DNA of 64,000 nt from Macropodus opercularis. Lineage: Eukaryota > Chordata > Actinopteri > Anabantiformes > Osphronemidae. The notes beneath the pieces were generated by a model. That model was not told where the DNA came from and ran no database searches. It saw nothing but the letters and a program-made list of their open reading frames with translations. A program made the position numbers and the translations under genes. Position 1 is the stretch's first letter, and the number at the start of each line of letters is the position of its first letter. Where the stretch lies: contig CM061098.1 in NCBI GenBank assembly GCA_030770545.1, forward strand, positions 5,784,001 to 5,848,000, given 5' to 3'. Of this stretch, positions 14,211-27,400 are shown one piece after another.

Positions 14211-17200
14211 CTAATCAGACAACTAATCTTTCATTATGATAATAGTTTTATAACATACAGCAGAGGGTTTATGAAAATGCAAATTAAAAGGAAGTAGAGC
14301 AAAAGTAAAACGGATTTACCCATTTACTGTATGTACTTGCAATTAATGCAACATTGATGGGAAATTGCAATTGTGATTGTCTGAGTACAGTGTCCCGTCT
14401 GAGGAAAATTAATTGCATTGCCTCGCAGTGACATCTATTTCTGGGGGGATTGTGTAATGATCAGAAGGTGGTGTGTTTGTAATTATGTACAGTACAATCC
14501 ATGTAATTAGTTTAAAAATATATTATTTAGATTTTTACAATACTAAAAAGACAATCGAGCTGAGAGAATCTCTGCCCTGCATCTGAAGTCTGTGTCCTGC
14601 CTTCAGTTTTTCTCCATCTCCTTTGTGTATGCTGTCCATTAAATATCCTCATTTGCCAGTTTCTCCTGCCTGTTGTTTTCGCATCACATGATCCGAGGTA
14701 ATCAGAGGGAACAATGTGACTTGCTTTGTCACCGCAACAATATCACTTTCACTCCAGCAACTGGAGCTGCTTTGATTCCTGCTGAAAGGGGACACATGGA
14801 GTTGCGTTTATCCTTTGGTCTTTTTCTTGCGCTGTTCTCTGCTCTGCCTCCCACTTCATCTCAGATCCACTTCCAGGTGCCACTAACCACTAAATGAAAA
14901 ATAAAGGCAGTATGATTTTTATTATTAAAAAATAGAATTACTTGGTTGGATTAACGTCCTCAATCAGACGTGAGATTCATTGTTGTATTTAAATCAGCAA
15001 TCAATAGTCAATTTCATTTTGGTGTGATGACGCTGCCCCTTAACAGAAGTTATGTGTATCGGGTCATGTCGCCTCAAGGTCAGTGTTTAATCACATGCAT
15101 ATGCAAAGAGGTTGTGAGAAGAGATAGTAAGCTGGGTAGGAACACCTCTGATGGGTTTATGAATCTACTCAACCTATTTAACACACAAACCTGGAAGACC
15201 TTTTAAAATATGTTTTAAGTGCTAATGTTATCATAGCCACACACACATCCACAGTGTCTGACCATTAAGATTGTGGCTATTTTTCCTTTGATTCCTGTTT
15301 TTAAGTGGTCAAAGATCTTTGGCTTTAAATTATGTGTACATCTACATATTACGCAGGTTGAAGTAGTAAACGGCGTCATTATGGCCTGACGTTCTAGTGA
15401 TAAATCTAGTTCCTAATGACTGAACCTGCCAACCTTCTCCTTAAACGCTAATGGCCCATTTATGTGGAACATGAACGTTTTAGGTGGAGTATGACTTATT
15501 GCGTATAGCAGGCGTGTGTCTAGTCTCTCCGCCGTGTGCATCTCCTCCTTTCGCTTTCATTCCCCAAACAAACTTACAGCACTCGGCTCAGGTGATGAAT
15601 GCATTTATGAACGACCTTCTCCTTTGGTTTTATGTTGCATTTGTCTTTGTTTTCACAAGTGTATAGAAAATTTAAAACATGATATTTTATGCTACGTTGG
15701 CAGCGATGTTGAAAATAAATCTCAATTTCTTTTGTAACCTTTGGCAGCATCACAAGAGCATGAGCTGAAAGATTGGTATTATTTGTTTATAAATCAAATT
15801 GAAAATCGCCCCTTCTACAAATGACTCAATATAAAGTTAACATCTTCATATTAAAGCGCTTGATTTGGTATTGTGGCCTACACGGTTCCTTTCCCTGGCA
15901 TTTTTTGGGAAAATGCGGCAACACCTAATAAAATACTTTGTCCTTTGTTCATGGGAATAGGTAATGCATCAAGGGGCAGTCTTCCTGTCTTTTAAATGCC
16001 TTTTGTCTGTCTTGTACTCTCTGTCTTGTCCCTCGTGTCACTCAAACTCTGCACTTCTGTCTCAGCTTGACAGGTGCACAGCCAACTTAATACAGCAGGC
16101 GACTTAAAGAAATTACATGTGTCGTTCTTGTGTATAAAGTTACCTGTGAAGGAACCCAGAGGCCATTTTTACGTTGTACGGTGCCACTGAAAGACACTGG
16201 CAGACCCTGACAGTAGTCATTAGAATAATTTTACATGTTTCAGAAATCCTCTCTGTCTGGCCAGACAGAATATACAAGCCTCGCTATCCCCTTCTGTTTT
16301 TCCACTGATCCACTTGCAGTGAGTATTGAGAAGACGCCAGTGTTGCCATGTTCCTCCCCTGAAAATAGCAGCACTATTTTTATGGTCATTTTACTAATGA
16401 TATCCCAAAAGAAATCTGCTCTAGATTCTGGAGATACTAGATTATTAGCGCAAAGAAGGCCCGTGATAATAATACATCATTTTCTAAAAAAACATAAACT
16501 TGCCTATAGCATGTACCGAATGTACAGTGTAACGTTTGTTCAGTATGAGGATGAAAACAGTATAAAGATTTACACCATCTTTTTTCTGTGTGCCAGTCTG
16601 TCTCTCCGATAGGTAATTCCCATGTAAATAATAATTTGTATTGTAGTGGCTTCACTCTGATCCTGTGAATGGCTCCCTTGAAACACCAGTGCAGTTAGTT
16701 TGAGCCACAGTTTATTGGCTGCCATGGTTACTATAATCAGCAGTATATATAAACCGCAGAATCATTACTCAGTAGCATAATTCATCCTAAACAAAACTGT
16801 CTTAAGCCACATTCAACGTGAAAGACCTACGGCTGATTAAAGTGTTCATGAAACCTTAACTGTTTGTTCCCTCGCATCCGTCTTCTCGTCTCCCATGCTG
16901 TTTATTTGGCTTTTTTCTCAGCAGTTGTGGGCCTGATATCCTCGTGACAAAAGCATGTGGATCTCAGAGGCCCTATCAGTGGGGAAACAGGCTATGTGAT
17001 AGTGTGGTTTTCTCACTGTCATCCCCAGGAGTCAGTTCTGTGAGAATTGATGAAGACGGAGTGTGAATCTCCCAGTCTCTGGGATCTGTCCACTCAGCCA
17101 GCTCGCTGCAAAGTCTAATCATGACAGTGACCTCACCCCCTTCCTTTTATTTTATTGCTTCTGGAGTGATCGCAGCTGGCAGTTTGCGCGTGTGTGTTTT

Positions 17201-18055
17201 CTGGTAGTAATGCACTGTAGGTACCGTTGCATTTGAGCTGAAGGTTGTCACACTGTGCTGGGAGTGGATGTGATTCACCACTGAGCCGTCCAGTCTTATT
17301 GTCAGAAAATGAGAAAAAGAGCAAATCCAAGTGATGGAAGTGATGTAGAGCAAGACAAGATTAACCCTTCTGTCACAGAGGCCTCACCTTGTGACAGCTT
17401 GTGCACTTCCCAGCTCTTCACGTACAAGTAAGCTCATTTAGAAATTTAGAAGATGGAGCAACTCCTCATACGTGTTAGTGTTCGTATGGGAGTGGTAATA
17501 AAAGTTGATTGATGCGCTGTTTGACTACAAATTAGTGCTAAAAGCACATTACAGTTACTGGCTGCTAAGCAGTTCTGTCTGCTGACTGGTAGGACAAAGG
17601 TAGAATGTTTAGCATTTATTCATTCACTCATATGTCACCTGCAGTTTCACACATACTAGTGATTTAAATGCACGTGAAAACAAGGTCTGTCATTTCCATC
17701 AATGGTAAATCACATACATTATTCATGCAGCACAGCATATTCATAGCAGTGAATTGAAGGCTGTGAAATTTGTATGTGTAGTGTATGGTTGAAACAAATA
17801 TTCACAGTATGAAGATTTATTTTAAAAAGGAGCAAGGCTTGTTTTTTTGCGGCAAACTATATTTAGAGACTGTCAATAAGACTAAACCCCTAACAGCAAC
17901 CTTAACATGGTGCTGCGTCAATGCTCATGTCCTGTCTGATCCCAGAATACGCAGCTCGCTGTTTGAAGCCTCCACTTGAAAGACCTGATCTGAATACTGT
18001 GGATTCCACAGCAAGTCTGCAAACAGTGATTACAGACTGATTAATGAGCCATTGT

Positions 18056-18071
18056 ACACACACACACACAC
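18056..18071. repeat. (AC)8 microsatellite
   Basis: Eight AC units about 240 bases upstream of the acceptor of the exon at 18309. CA-rich intronic tracts can influence exon inclusion, but nothing here shows that this one does. Confidence 0.85.
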
Positions 18072-18308
18072 TGTACACCCACATTTACACATGCTGGCTT
18101 TCTAGGCCACTCACAAATTGATTATGCAGGAGTCACTATGTCACAGCATAGAGAGTCTAACTCAGCCATCGCTGGTTTTATTCAAAATCCAACAAAGTTT
18201 CCAGAGATCTGTGTTTTTTTCACATCCTATTAGTGGGAGCCTTTTATTAAGCCCAGCAGGAGTCTGATTGGTACTAACCAATTTGTTTTGTCTCGTTTTC
18301 TCCTGCAG

Positions 18309-18433
18309 TGTCAGCAGAGATCTTAAAGAGCAGTTTGACCACCATGGAACGTCAGATCCAGAGGCTGGAGAACGACATCGAGAACTTTCCCAAAACAGAC
18401 GACCCAAAAGATAAGTTTGTGGAAAAGATGTCC
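18309..18433 (+). CDS. diaph2: diaph2 exon A: late FH2 domain segment
   Basis: This internal exon of a Diaphanous-related formin contributes to FH2, the dimeric domain that nucleates actin and rides the growing barbed end. It starts after a TCTCCTGCAG acceptor with two bases that complete a split codon (valine if the upstream exon ends in G), then 41 codons beginning SAEILKSSL. The segment TTMERQIQRLENDIENF is an amphipathic helix typical of the FH2 C-terminal part, and FPKTDDPKDKFVEKMS matches the family pattern in which FVEKM precedes a short hydrophobic step and the EQYEKL helix. The 125-bp exon ends in phase 0 at TCC, directly before a U12-type ATATCCTTT donor. The only nearby GT, at 18430-18431, would remove the conserved serine/threonine and break the frame with the next exon. 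Family assignment is firm; diaph2 over diaph1 or diaph3 rests mainly on the following exons. Confidence 0.9.
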
Positions 18434-18442
18434 ATATCCTTT
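18434..18442 (+). other. diaph2: U12-type AT-AC 5' splice site
   Basis: The sequence ATATCCTTT matches the minor-spliceosome donor consensus (A/G)TATCCTT, read by U11 and then U6atac snRNA. Placing the boundary here leaves the upstream exon in phase 0 at codon TCC and joins it in frame to the exon at 43201. No ordinary GT donor fits both the frame and the expected protein. Confidence 0.93.
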
Positions 18443-21400
18443 AAATGTGGCTACTTGCACTCACAGCATGCGCAGGTTTATTCATTGCCGTGTTTTACTG
18501 TCAGTAGCTCCTGTCGGGTGTGCTGTTTGTGTTCTGCCTGGCAGTGGTAAGAAGTTTAAGTCACTTGGTGTGATAGGTGGCACCCAGGGGAACTTAGGGA
18601 ATGGATCTGGCTGCCTTGCTGTGAGATGTTGATCCGATCTCCCTCTTCACTCCTCCCTAGGTCCCAAGAGTGAAATAATGCCTGTGGCTATTTTTACTGC
18701 ACTCTGCCACCGTGGCCTGTCCCCTGGGGGACTCTAATAGGGGCTCTAGCCCCTCACACCAACTTATCACCTATCCCTGATTTCATCTCCTGACCAGGCA
18801 CGATGCGTCTCCACACAACCATTCTTCTCTCATGGCACCTCTCCTGTTTCGATAACAGAGTGTTTCACTTAAACCCAAGCATCTCTGCTCCCAAATTAAA
18901 TTAGCCATGTGTGAATGTTCTGTCTGTGAGGTCCTGATTGCATACGTTTGATCAATGGTAGAAATCAAGTCCGTTGTCAATATCGTGAGGGTGGGAAGCC
19001 TTTCATACAAGACAAAACAGTGAGGTAGCCAGCACTGTCTTTTCTAGCATTATTAAAAGACACTATTTGACTTTGTCGCTTCTGACATTACCGGTCTGCT
19101 CTTAGTCAAAGAAGGGCCCTAAAATGTGAGTAATTAGAAAAACTGAAGCAGAGACCTCCCTGACGGAGGCTCTGAGGCTGAGCATGCAGGCAAGAAAGCT
19201 CCTCAGCCCCCGATGTCAGTATCGATTTCCGAGCTCCTTCGAGAACTAGAAGCTTGAGTGAGAGGAAATGGAGAAGTGTGGATATACTGCAGCGTGTCTC
19301 TCTCTCACTGTCTGGAGTTCCTCCCCAGAGAGTGGCAGAGAGAAGCTGTCTGGCCATGACCTGCAACACCCCACTTCCTCCTCTTTCCCATTCTTATGTG
19401 AGTTTTGGTGCCAGGAAGGAGGCTTAGTAGGATTTAATAAGATCTTTTTGTCGATTGTTTTTGTAGGTACCAGCAGGATATGTGTTTTTCCATTTTGTGC
19501 TGTTTTATAGTGTTTTTATAATGGTTTATGGTACAGTAGCTTCTTCCCCCCTTGGTTTTACAAGTGGAATTGCTATCGTTCTACATATTTTTATACTTAT
19601 AATATTTACACACACTGAGACATAGGAAGGAGTCAAATGATGCATGGCCGTTTGTTCTCTCACTCAGCTCCCCGGAGCGCCGGATCTGCTTTTCATCTCC
19701 TGTGTATAATAACGTGATGAATTTAATAATAAAGTAATCATAATAACAAGGTACCAGGAAAGTTTTATTTTAAAACTTAATGTCTTAATTTTCATAGTAG
19801 AGTACATAGTTTAATAATAGGGTGCTGCAGGTATGCAGTTGCATTTTGCTCAGTACCTTTGATCCAAATGGGACATGTTCTGTCATTTCAAGTGTCCTAA
19901 GATGTGCAGTTTATGTCAAACTAAGTAAAATGATACAGTAGAAATGCAGCCACATGCGCAGGCTGTGCTTGATTTGCAAAGTTTTTTAGAACCAGTATTT
20001 GTAAGTAGAAATGGAGTCGGAAAAATGACAATGTGAAATACATATTTGGGGTTTACACCTCCTCAGGTACACGTACGATAGCAGAGACAGAGCAAGTACA
20101 CCTTTTTTAAACCCTTCCCTCGGATGAAAAGAACGCCGGCCCCTTGTAGCATGACAGATGGCGGAACAGCAGCCGCTAAAAGTCATGCTTCTGATGCTTG
20201 TGCACCCCCGAAAAAGTTAAGTTGTCTTGTCTGTTGGGCATTGTGATGAATGAGTCAGTCTGCGTTTGTGTACGTGCTTTCTGGTGTGTGTTGCCAAAAG
20301 AACGGGAGAGTAATTTACAGAGCATGTGTAGGTGAGTGCATGGGCCTCTGGTTCACTGTGACTTGTCAGCTTTTTCCTGAGATTAATTTCAGGAGGCCTT
20401 GGTCACTGCGAGGTATTTTAAATGTAATATGTGCCCAAAAGCAGCTTAGTTTTAATTAAACTTTCAACAATAAATTATGTTTTGTCTATTTCACCATGCA
20501 TGATTGGTGTTTCTAATTTGTTTGGGCTTCAGAAATATCAGCTTTTACCTATTAAAAAGATTTGTTTTCAGTGCAAACAATTTGTTGGAATCTTTCATCT
20601 TTATTGGTTATGTGATGTTTACATTTTTATAGGAAATCAATGAAATAATGAGAAAATATTCACCCCAACAGATCAGTAAATGCAAAATGAAAGAGGAAAA
20701 AGGGGATGGGAGAAAGAAAGAAGAGAAGAGCTTAGTGAAAGCACTTCATTTGGCTTTATTGATACATTTTTCTCTTTCCATTACTGTAATGTATGCAAAT
20801 GACTGAATGGGGTGTTTGTTCAGCAGTTTAGTGATCTCTATCTGTCAAAAGTAATGGGGGCCCACAAAGGCTGTACAGTTGAGGCACTAGCCCCCAGAGA
20901 GCCCTATTTCACCAGAGACGCTATGGCCATCACAGGCGCACACACACACGCTGCTGGATGTGATAGAGTAGAACTGGGGGCTTAGAGCGGGACTCTGCAT
21001 ACCAGAATATTAATGGGCGAGAGGTGGCTCAATGGTGATGATGAGAGGCTGAACTGAACCTTGATGGATGCTTGAACATGTCCAATATATCTCCCTCTGC
21101 TGTACTCAATGGCTTTATCCAACCCACTAATATTTAGCTTAACCTTTTGTTTCCCAGGAGGCTGGTGGTGGAGCGTTTTATATCTTTTCTTGCTGCAGGG
21201 AACTTTCGTTTGTTTTGTTTTGTTTTACAATTTCTTTACATTAACTACTGTATAAGGTTTTTCAGGCAGTGTTCCTTCTTATTTGTTGCTACGTCTGCCC
21301 AAATCTTTTCTTTTTCCTTTTGCATTCATACACTGTCACTATGTTGCTCTAGTAAAATGCCCTTGTAGTTGTTAGTCTTCAAAGGAAGCTGAGTGAATGG

Positions 21401-24400
21401 AGCGGAGTGGCTTGAATCCACTTTTCATGGGTATTTTATTTCTGAAATGAACCATCAGTTACCCACAACTCATGGCAAATTAGTCCTCATTAAGATAGTC
21501 AAGGACTAAACAGCATTTTCCAACTGACAAGCTTTACAAATCCATGTGAAGTACATTTGTTAGCACTAAGCCGATTCTGTCTTAAAAAAAATCAGCCTCA
21601 GTTTTTTTTCACTGTAATACAGTTTGTTTTTAATTACCTCGTGATCATTTCGATTTTTAGTGTTTGTGTCGTATTGATGCCTCCCTGGACAGATTTCTGC
21701 TGCTATAAACAAGCAGGTGCAGCAATATAGACCTACGGTAGTTATCGATACCTCCTGATGGATATGAAGCCTCCAGTGCTGTGATCCTACAACATCCACG
21801 CTTCAGAAAGAGCCCGTTTCTCACGCTAGACACAGTTTCTCCCTGGCCCAGAGCGAGCGTGTACTATCACCTTTGTGGCTTAAAAATCGACAGATGCATT
21901 TATACAGGTAGCGCCTTTTCCTTGTTTTCTGAGGCTTCAGTCTGATTTAGTTCACACTTCAAAGGAAGGGATTGCCTGCAATGTGTTTATGGATGGCCTT
22001 TGTCAAACAGCATGAGTTGCAGACTGTTGGCTTCAGGCTAGGCTTGTGTACAGGTGCAGCATTTTCTTGTGTTGGCACCAGGGGCTTAAGGTTAAATAAA
22101 TGGTTGTTCGTGATGGAATTGCTCTGTTTAGCAGGCAGCTGAGTTTTAAACTACAGACGCTCTGCCCCCTTTAAAAGTCTGTTTCGTCAGGGGGAGAACG
22201 GTGGGATCTTGAGGTGCTCGCTCTAGTAGGCCTTCAGCTTCTTGGGCTTGAATGACAAGTCAGTTAGTTTATTTACAGAAACATTTCATTTGTTTAGATA
22301 TGCACTAATAAAACTGGGCTAAATCATGCAGGTGGCTCCTCATAATCGTTAAAACATAAACACACACAAACCGTATCTCTTGACATACACGTACGCACAC
22401 ACACAAAGTGTCTCTCTTAATCACCACCTTCCTTTGAGCCCCCCCCAACCTAAGTGTTTTCCTCTGCTAATGAAATCCACTGTAAATTGTGTGGCCAATT
22501 AACTGAAGCGCAGATAAACCACGGAGCCTTTTAATTATCGAAAATTCAGGGGAAACCGGTATAAATAAGTGGAAGTGCTTAAAACACTCTTTTCTCCGCC
22601 AGTCTCCTGGGTCTGTATCGCTCACCTCAAAGCCAGTGTCCAGGCTTCAAAAAGCTACAGAATATTACAATCAGAAATATCTTCACCTCAAATCTAGAAC
22701 AAACGGGCAATATATTATTTGAATTAACACAAATTTATAGGTTTATGCCTCAATTAACATTTGCTAAAATTGCTAAATTATTTATCAAAATGTATCTATC
22801 AAAATAAATGCACAGATTCTATATGACAATATAATTTATCATGTTTCTTCGACTGTATTAATACAGTTCCTATTTAATCTAGTTTTTTATGCCGTAGCCT
22901 GAGTAAATTAAATTAATTCTACAGCTCTGTGTAACACGCTGTGTATCAGGTGTCCTTCTGTACGTGTACTACAGTGCTACCGCCTGCTAAGGTAACAAAG
23001 CAAGTGAGAATAAAACAGTATGTATTTCAAAATATTGTCTTTCAGCTTTTGACTCTCAAAGTTGGTGGGAGAAATCCTGCAGTTGGAGCACATACTGTTT
23101 TTATCCCCTCTACATATTAATATTGCACAGGGACATAGACTTCGTCTACTGTATATTCAAACGTAATATGAGTGGGTATAGCTCTGTATGGCTTTACACC
23201 AGGAGACACTTGTGGTAAAATAAATGTCTATGGCTTAAAAACAACAACACAAATTTATGCTGCTGCACTTTCACAGAATACACATGAACTGCACTACTTT
23301 GAGTCAACAGAAAGTACAGCGTCCCTTTCTGTTCACGGCCAGACTGAAAGCCGTGTCTGTGCCCTCTGGTCATACCAGTGAATTCCCTAGAAGTTCGCCA
23401 ATCAGTATCTTGTTAGGCTGTGACACTTGGCCTGATGTGGCAGGTCCATTAACCAGTAAAGTAAGCTTTCTGACAGGCCGCCTGGACTGCAGCTCCCAGG
23501 GGCAGCCAGGGGGTCGGACTACAGGAGGCACATCCATGATTTACACTAGATCTACCTCTTTGCTGCTGAGTGAACAGTTGTCATGTCCAGCTGATAAAGC
23601 CTCCATTCCCTGTCAGTCCTGCACGGAGTCCTTTGGGACACCCTGTTTCCAGATGGAACTCCACCGCAGTCGGAAATTCCTTAGACAAGTGTACGTAAGA
23701 CTAATATACATTATGTAAGTGTTAGTACTCATGTACAGTATTCATCTACATGTATGTTAAAGGGGCTGAAGATCTCCAATTAATCTGTAAATGTAGTGTT
23801 TCGAGGTGTCTCTCGGCTGCTGAATAGATCTTTCCCTGCTGGCCCAGGTCTCTGTTGATTTTTTCGGCTCTGCAGAAACTCAGGCTTATGACCCAGTGGC
23901 GGCAGCACCAATATGCACCTCATTACTTCCCCAAAAGGCCCAGGCTTAGTGCAGGGTAATAGACAGAGGCCCGGTCGCCCTCATTTGTCATGGGCTCCTG
24001 GGTTTGATGCAAAGCCCCCCTTGAGCACTTGTTGCTGAGCTCTAATCCTGCAGTAGACACCAGCCACGCTTCTCTGCTTAGCCATCCCCGCTCTCTACCG
24101 TCATGGCTCATGATTTCACTTTCATTTGATGTTTTAATGAAATCCCTGAGACTCCGTTGAATGACAGGCCCATTGTTGGCAAATTATTCTATCAAATGCA
24201 AGTGGAAGGTGAAACGTGACTAGAGTTATTTGTCTAGAAAATATGAGCCACCAAGGGTTTATGGTGTTTTTTCAGCATGTGCGTTCACAAACGAAAACGC
24301 TAAGAGTCAAATGGAACAGGTTCACTCACAGAGAGGTGCACATAGACTAGGCGTCACATAAGATGCCATTTCAATGCTGTTGTTGGCTGATGCTTGTCCT

Positions 24401-27400
24401 TTCATGTCATTGGGATAATAAGTACTAATACTACAGCAGTTACAGAAACTTAATTGTAAAATGAGTTGGCTGAAATGTGTTTAACACTGGTACCGTATCG
24501 AGTAGGCATTTATACAACGGCTGACATTTACTTTTGTTCAGACGAGTATATCACCCAGTAGCACCATTTGTCGCGTCTTATTGCAAGTGTGTGCTACAGG
24601 GCAGTGCCCAAAAGGCTGGGGATCGCTCCTTGATAAAAAGGCCTGAGTATCATTAGCTGAAGTTGCTGTGTGCTAGTTGAAAGCCACTCCAGCATCTAAA
24701 TCAAACTAATGCCCAAACACATCCGCCCCATCCCCGCCACCGACTTCTTGCTGGATGCGGTCGAGGGAATGTGCTCTTGTTCTGTTGCTCGCTGCCCGGC
24801 TCTCTGTTGATTTCTAGCTTTGCTCTGAGGTGGCCGTCCTTCCTCTCCCCTGACAGAACCCAAGGATCACTACAGGCCATCTCTCCTACAGCTGGCTCAT
24901 ACAGTATATGTGCCTCCATAAATGATTAGCTAAAACTTATTGGCTGCATTTTCTCACTTTGAGCCAATTAGGTGCTTCATTATGCAACTAAAGTGCACTA
25001 ATTGCCTCACGTTTACTAATTGATTATAAAGTATGGTATATGGTTGACATTAAGGCTGACTCCCTCAAAACGATTTAACAGTTTAAGCTGTGCACTTTGA
25101 GAATAAATTATTGATGGCAAATAACGCAGTGGGCCGTTTCCCTGGCCTGTTACTGTGCACTCAGCGCTGCAAATTCGAGACACAATAGGAAAGTCGGAGA
25201 AAGAGATCTAATTAAAATGAATCTGTGACAGTCAGAAACACTAACAGTTACAAACGGCAATCTGATGGTAATCAACAGGGGATTTTCCATTAATTGGCAA
25301 AATGAGGCTCATCAATCACACAGAGGGGGAATGCTGCATAGTCAGTATCGTGTCAGAGTCGCCCACTGTGGGGGGATCAGCATGACGTGTGTCTCAGGGA
25401 CAGAGTCGTGTAGAGAAAGAACAGTTTTCTCTCATCTCTCGCTCTCTCCCTCTCTGCATCTTCCTCTTTCCTCCCTCCTGTCTGTTGCTCACCACATGTG
25501 GCTCTCAGTAGACATTTCTCCAACTCGCTCTGACAAGCTTTGTTTTTCCTGGTCGTGTTTCAAACGGGGATTGGCTGGCGTTCTCTGTCAGTCAAGGCTG
25601 AAACGAAATTGTCAAAACACTGTTGAAATTCGACTTTCAGAGGATATTCTTTGCTGATGACATGTACTAAGAGGCTTGTAAGTTTATACTCCTCTTGAAA
25701 GCAGTTCAGGAGATCACTATTCAGGAGATCTTGCTTTTGTTGTTGGCTTAAACAACACTTTTTATAATCAAGGACAATCGTCCTTAAAGTTTCACATGCT
25801 AATAATTCTCATGTGTTAAAAACTCATGGAGGTAGCAGTGTCAGAGCTTTGAACCTGTTCGGTCGTTTCCTGCAGTGGGTAACGTGCGGCTACATGCAGC
25901 ATCCCACCAGCATCCCACCTCTGTCCATAAATATTCCCAGGCTGTAATTGACTGTTTTATCAATCGAACCCATCAATGAACAGCACCTCGTCTCTGTCAC
26001 ACGCTGCAGCTGGTAAAGGGCAATCACAGGCAAACTGAGAGTTTTATTGCTTCTCTGCTTCATTTGTGCATGTAATTGTGTTACTTCATGTATCTTATAT
26101 GGCACAAACTACCACAACTGACTTGTGCACTCACCCTCACATTAGCACACGTGTTATATGTTGATATCCTCATTACCTCGTTCCAATGCATCAAGCCGGT
26201 AATATGTCGGGTGTGTCACAGTAAATAGAGAACGCACAGCTATCTTTATAGCTTTCACCGACAGGGCTAATATACTGTGAGTCAAAACAGTCATGCCTGT
26301 GTGCGTTTTTATTGACAATTAATCTGCAATTAGCAGCATGGGTAGATAGGGTGACCTCGAGAAGTGCTGGTGGTAGTGTTTGATGGCTCCCCCATGAGCA
26401 TGATTACTATGAGATGAGCCAGTTTGCTGTGAAGGAGGACCTCTGGCTGGTGCACTGATGTTTGTGGTGACAGATAGAGAGAGGCATTTAGTACACGGCT
26501 GTTAGCTGCAATAGCAGTGACATAAAACTGGAAATACATTAGTAACATAAATATGTCTAATCCCTTCTTGCCTGTCTTCCTTTCTTTCTCACTGTCACGC
26601 ATACAGACTGTGGGCTGTAGGCGGGTACAAACCTTCATTTTAACAACGACTGGGATGTGTGAGACACATCTGTTACCTGAACCAGCAGCTGACCTTGAAT
26701 TGACTTTCTGTGAGGATGACTTAAGGCTGATCCCTGGGCTTTTTGCTTTGATGCCTTGCAACTTTCCACCGTAGCTTAAAAACGTATTGTAGCCAGGAAC
26801 TGGGCAGCACATATATCTTTTTGTCTTGTCAACTTTCAAGGTCACCCGTGCAGGTGGGAAGAATATAGGCTTTTTGCAAAAATTACCTTCACTTCTTAAC
26901 ATATTCGTTTGCAGAAAAAACTTTTGTTCTGAAGTATCTGTTTCTGTTGCATGAGTGAATACGAGCAAAGGGCTCGATAGCCCGGTTAATTCCTATTTAC
27001 AGTAGATATGATATCTAGATTCTGGGTCAAATCTACAGACTGGACTGAAAAACCTGCTTAACATGAGCCACAAGAACTGTTCGTAATCAAAGTCTTCCAG
27101 TTTAAACTCAGATGCGAAGTGCTGCTAAGACTATGCCTGTGACTGTGGTCTGCAGGAATCAATTCACCCTCCGTTTAAATCAATGCGCATACACTGATTT
27201 TTGATTTATTTAGCCCTGGTGATGTGTTTTGTTCCCAATCGCAACAACAAGGAAATGATCTGAATAATCTGCAGCACTGATTTGCACCTCTGGACAGAAC
27301 CATCACCATGGCAACAGGCTGACGGTTACTCTAGCAGCCTTTAGAAGCCTGCTCACAAAATGCCATCACAGAAAGAAAACTTTTTTATATAATTTATGGC

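Larger units (their letters stand above)
1..18308 (+). other. diaph2: Intron of diaph2 (3' part; 5' end outside window)
   Basis: No exon, RNA gene or intact mobile element could be supported in this stretch. It ends in a pyrimidine-rich tract and a CAG acceptor just before the exon at 18309. That exon begins with the last two bases of a codon, so the preceding exon must end in phase 1. I looked for the preceding FH2 exon and did not see it, so this is most simply one long intron whose donor lies upstream of base 1. The open frames here are short, lack family motifs and are scattered over both strands, as expected by chance. Visible contents are short simple repeats (1914-1937, 10766-10801, 14191-14210, 18056-18071), a 16-base poly-T run at 1071-1086 and a 26-bp perfect palindrome at 12255-12280. 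An unrelated gene hidden in the intron is possible but nothing suggests one. Confidence 0.7.

Noticed and set aside
18428..18433. Ordinary GT donor at the end of exon A (AT/GTCC at 18430)
   Set aside because: It scores poorly, removes the conserved serine/threonine codon and shifts the frame against exon B, while the adjacent ATATCCTTT is a perfect U12 donor.
23257..23718. 153-codon open frame on the plus strand
   Set aside because: No conserved motif, no matching splice sites in diaph2 phase, and no similarity to formins.
26330..26968. 212-codon open frame on the minus strand
   Set aside because: No recognisable domain, composition bias or splice context; single long frames of this size occur by chance in 64 kb of six-frame sequence.
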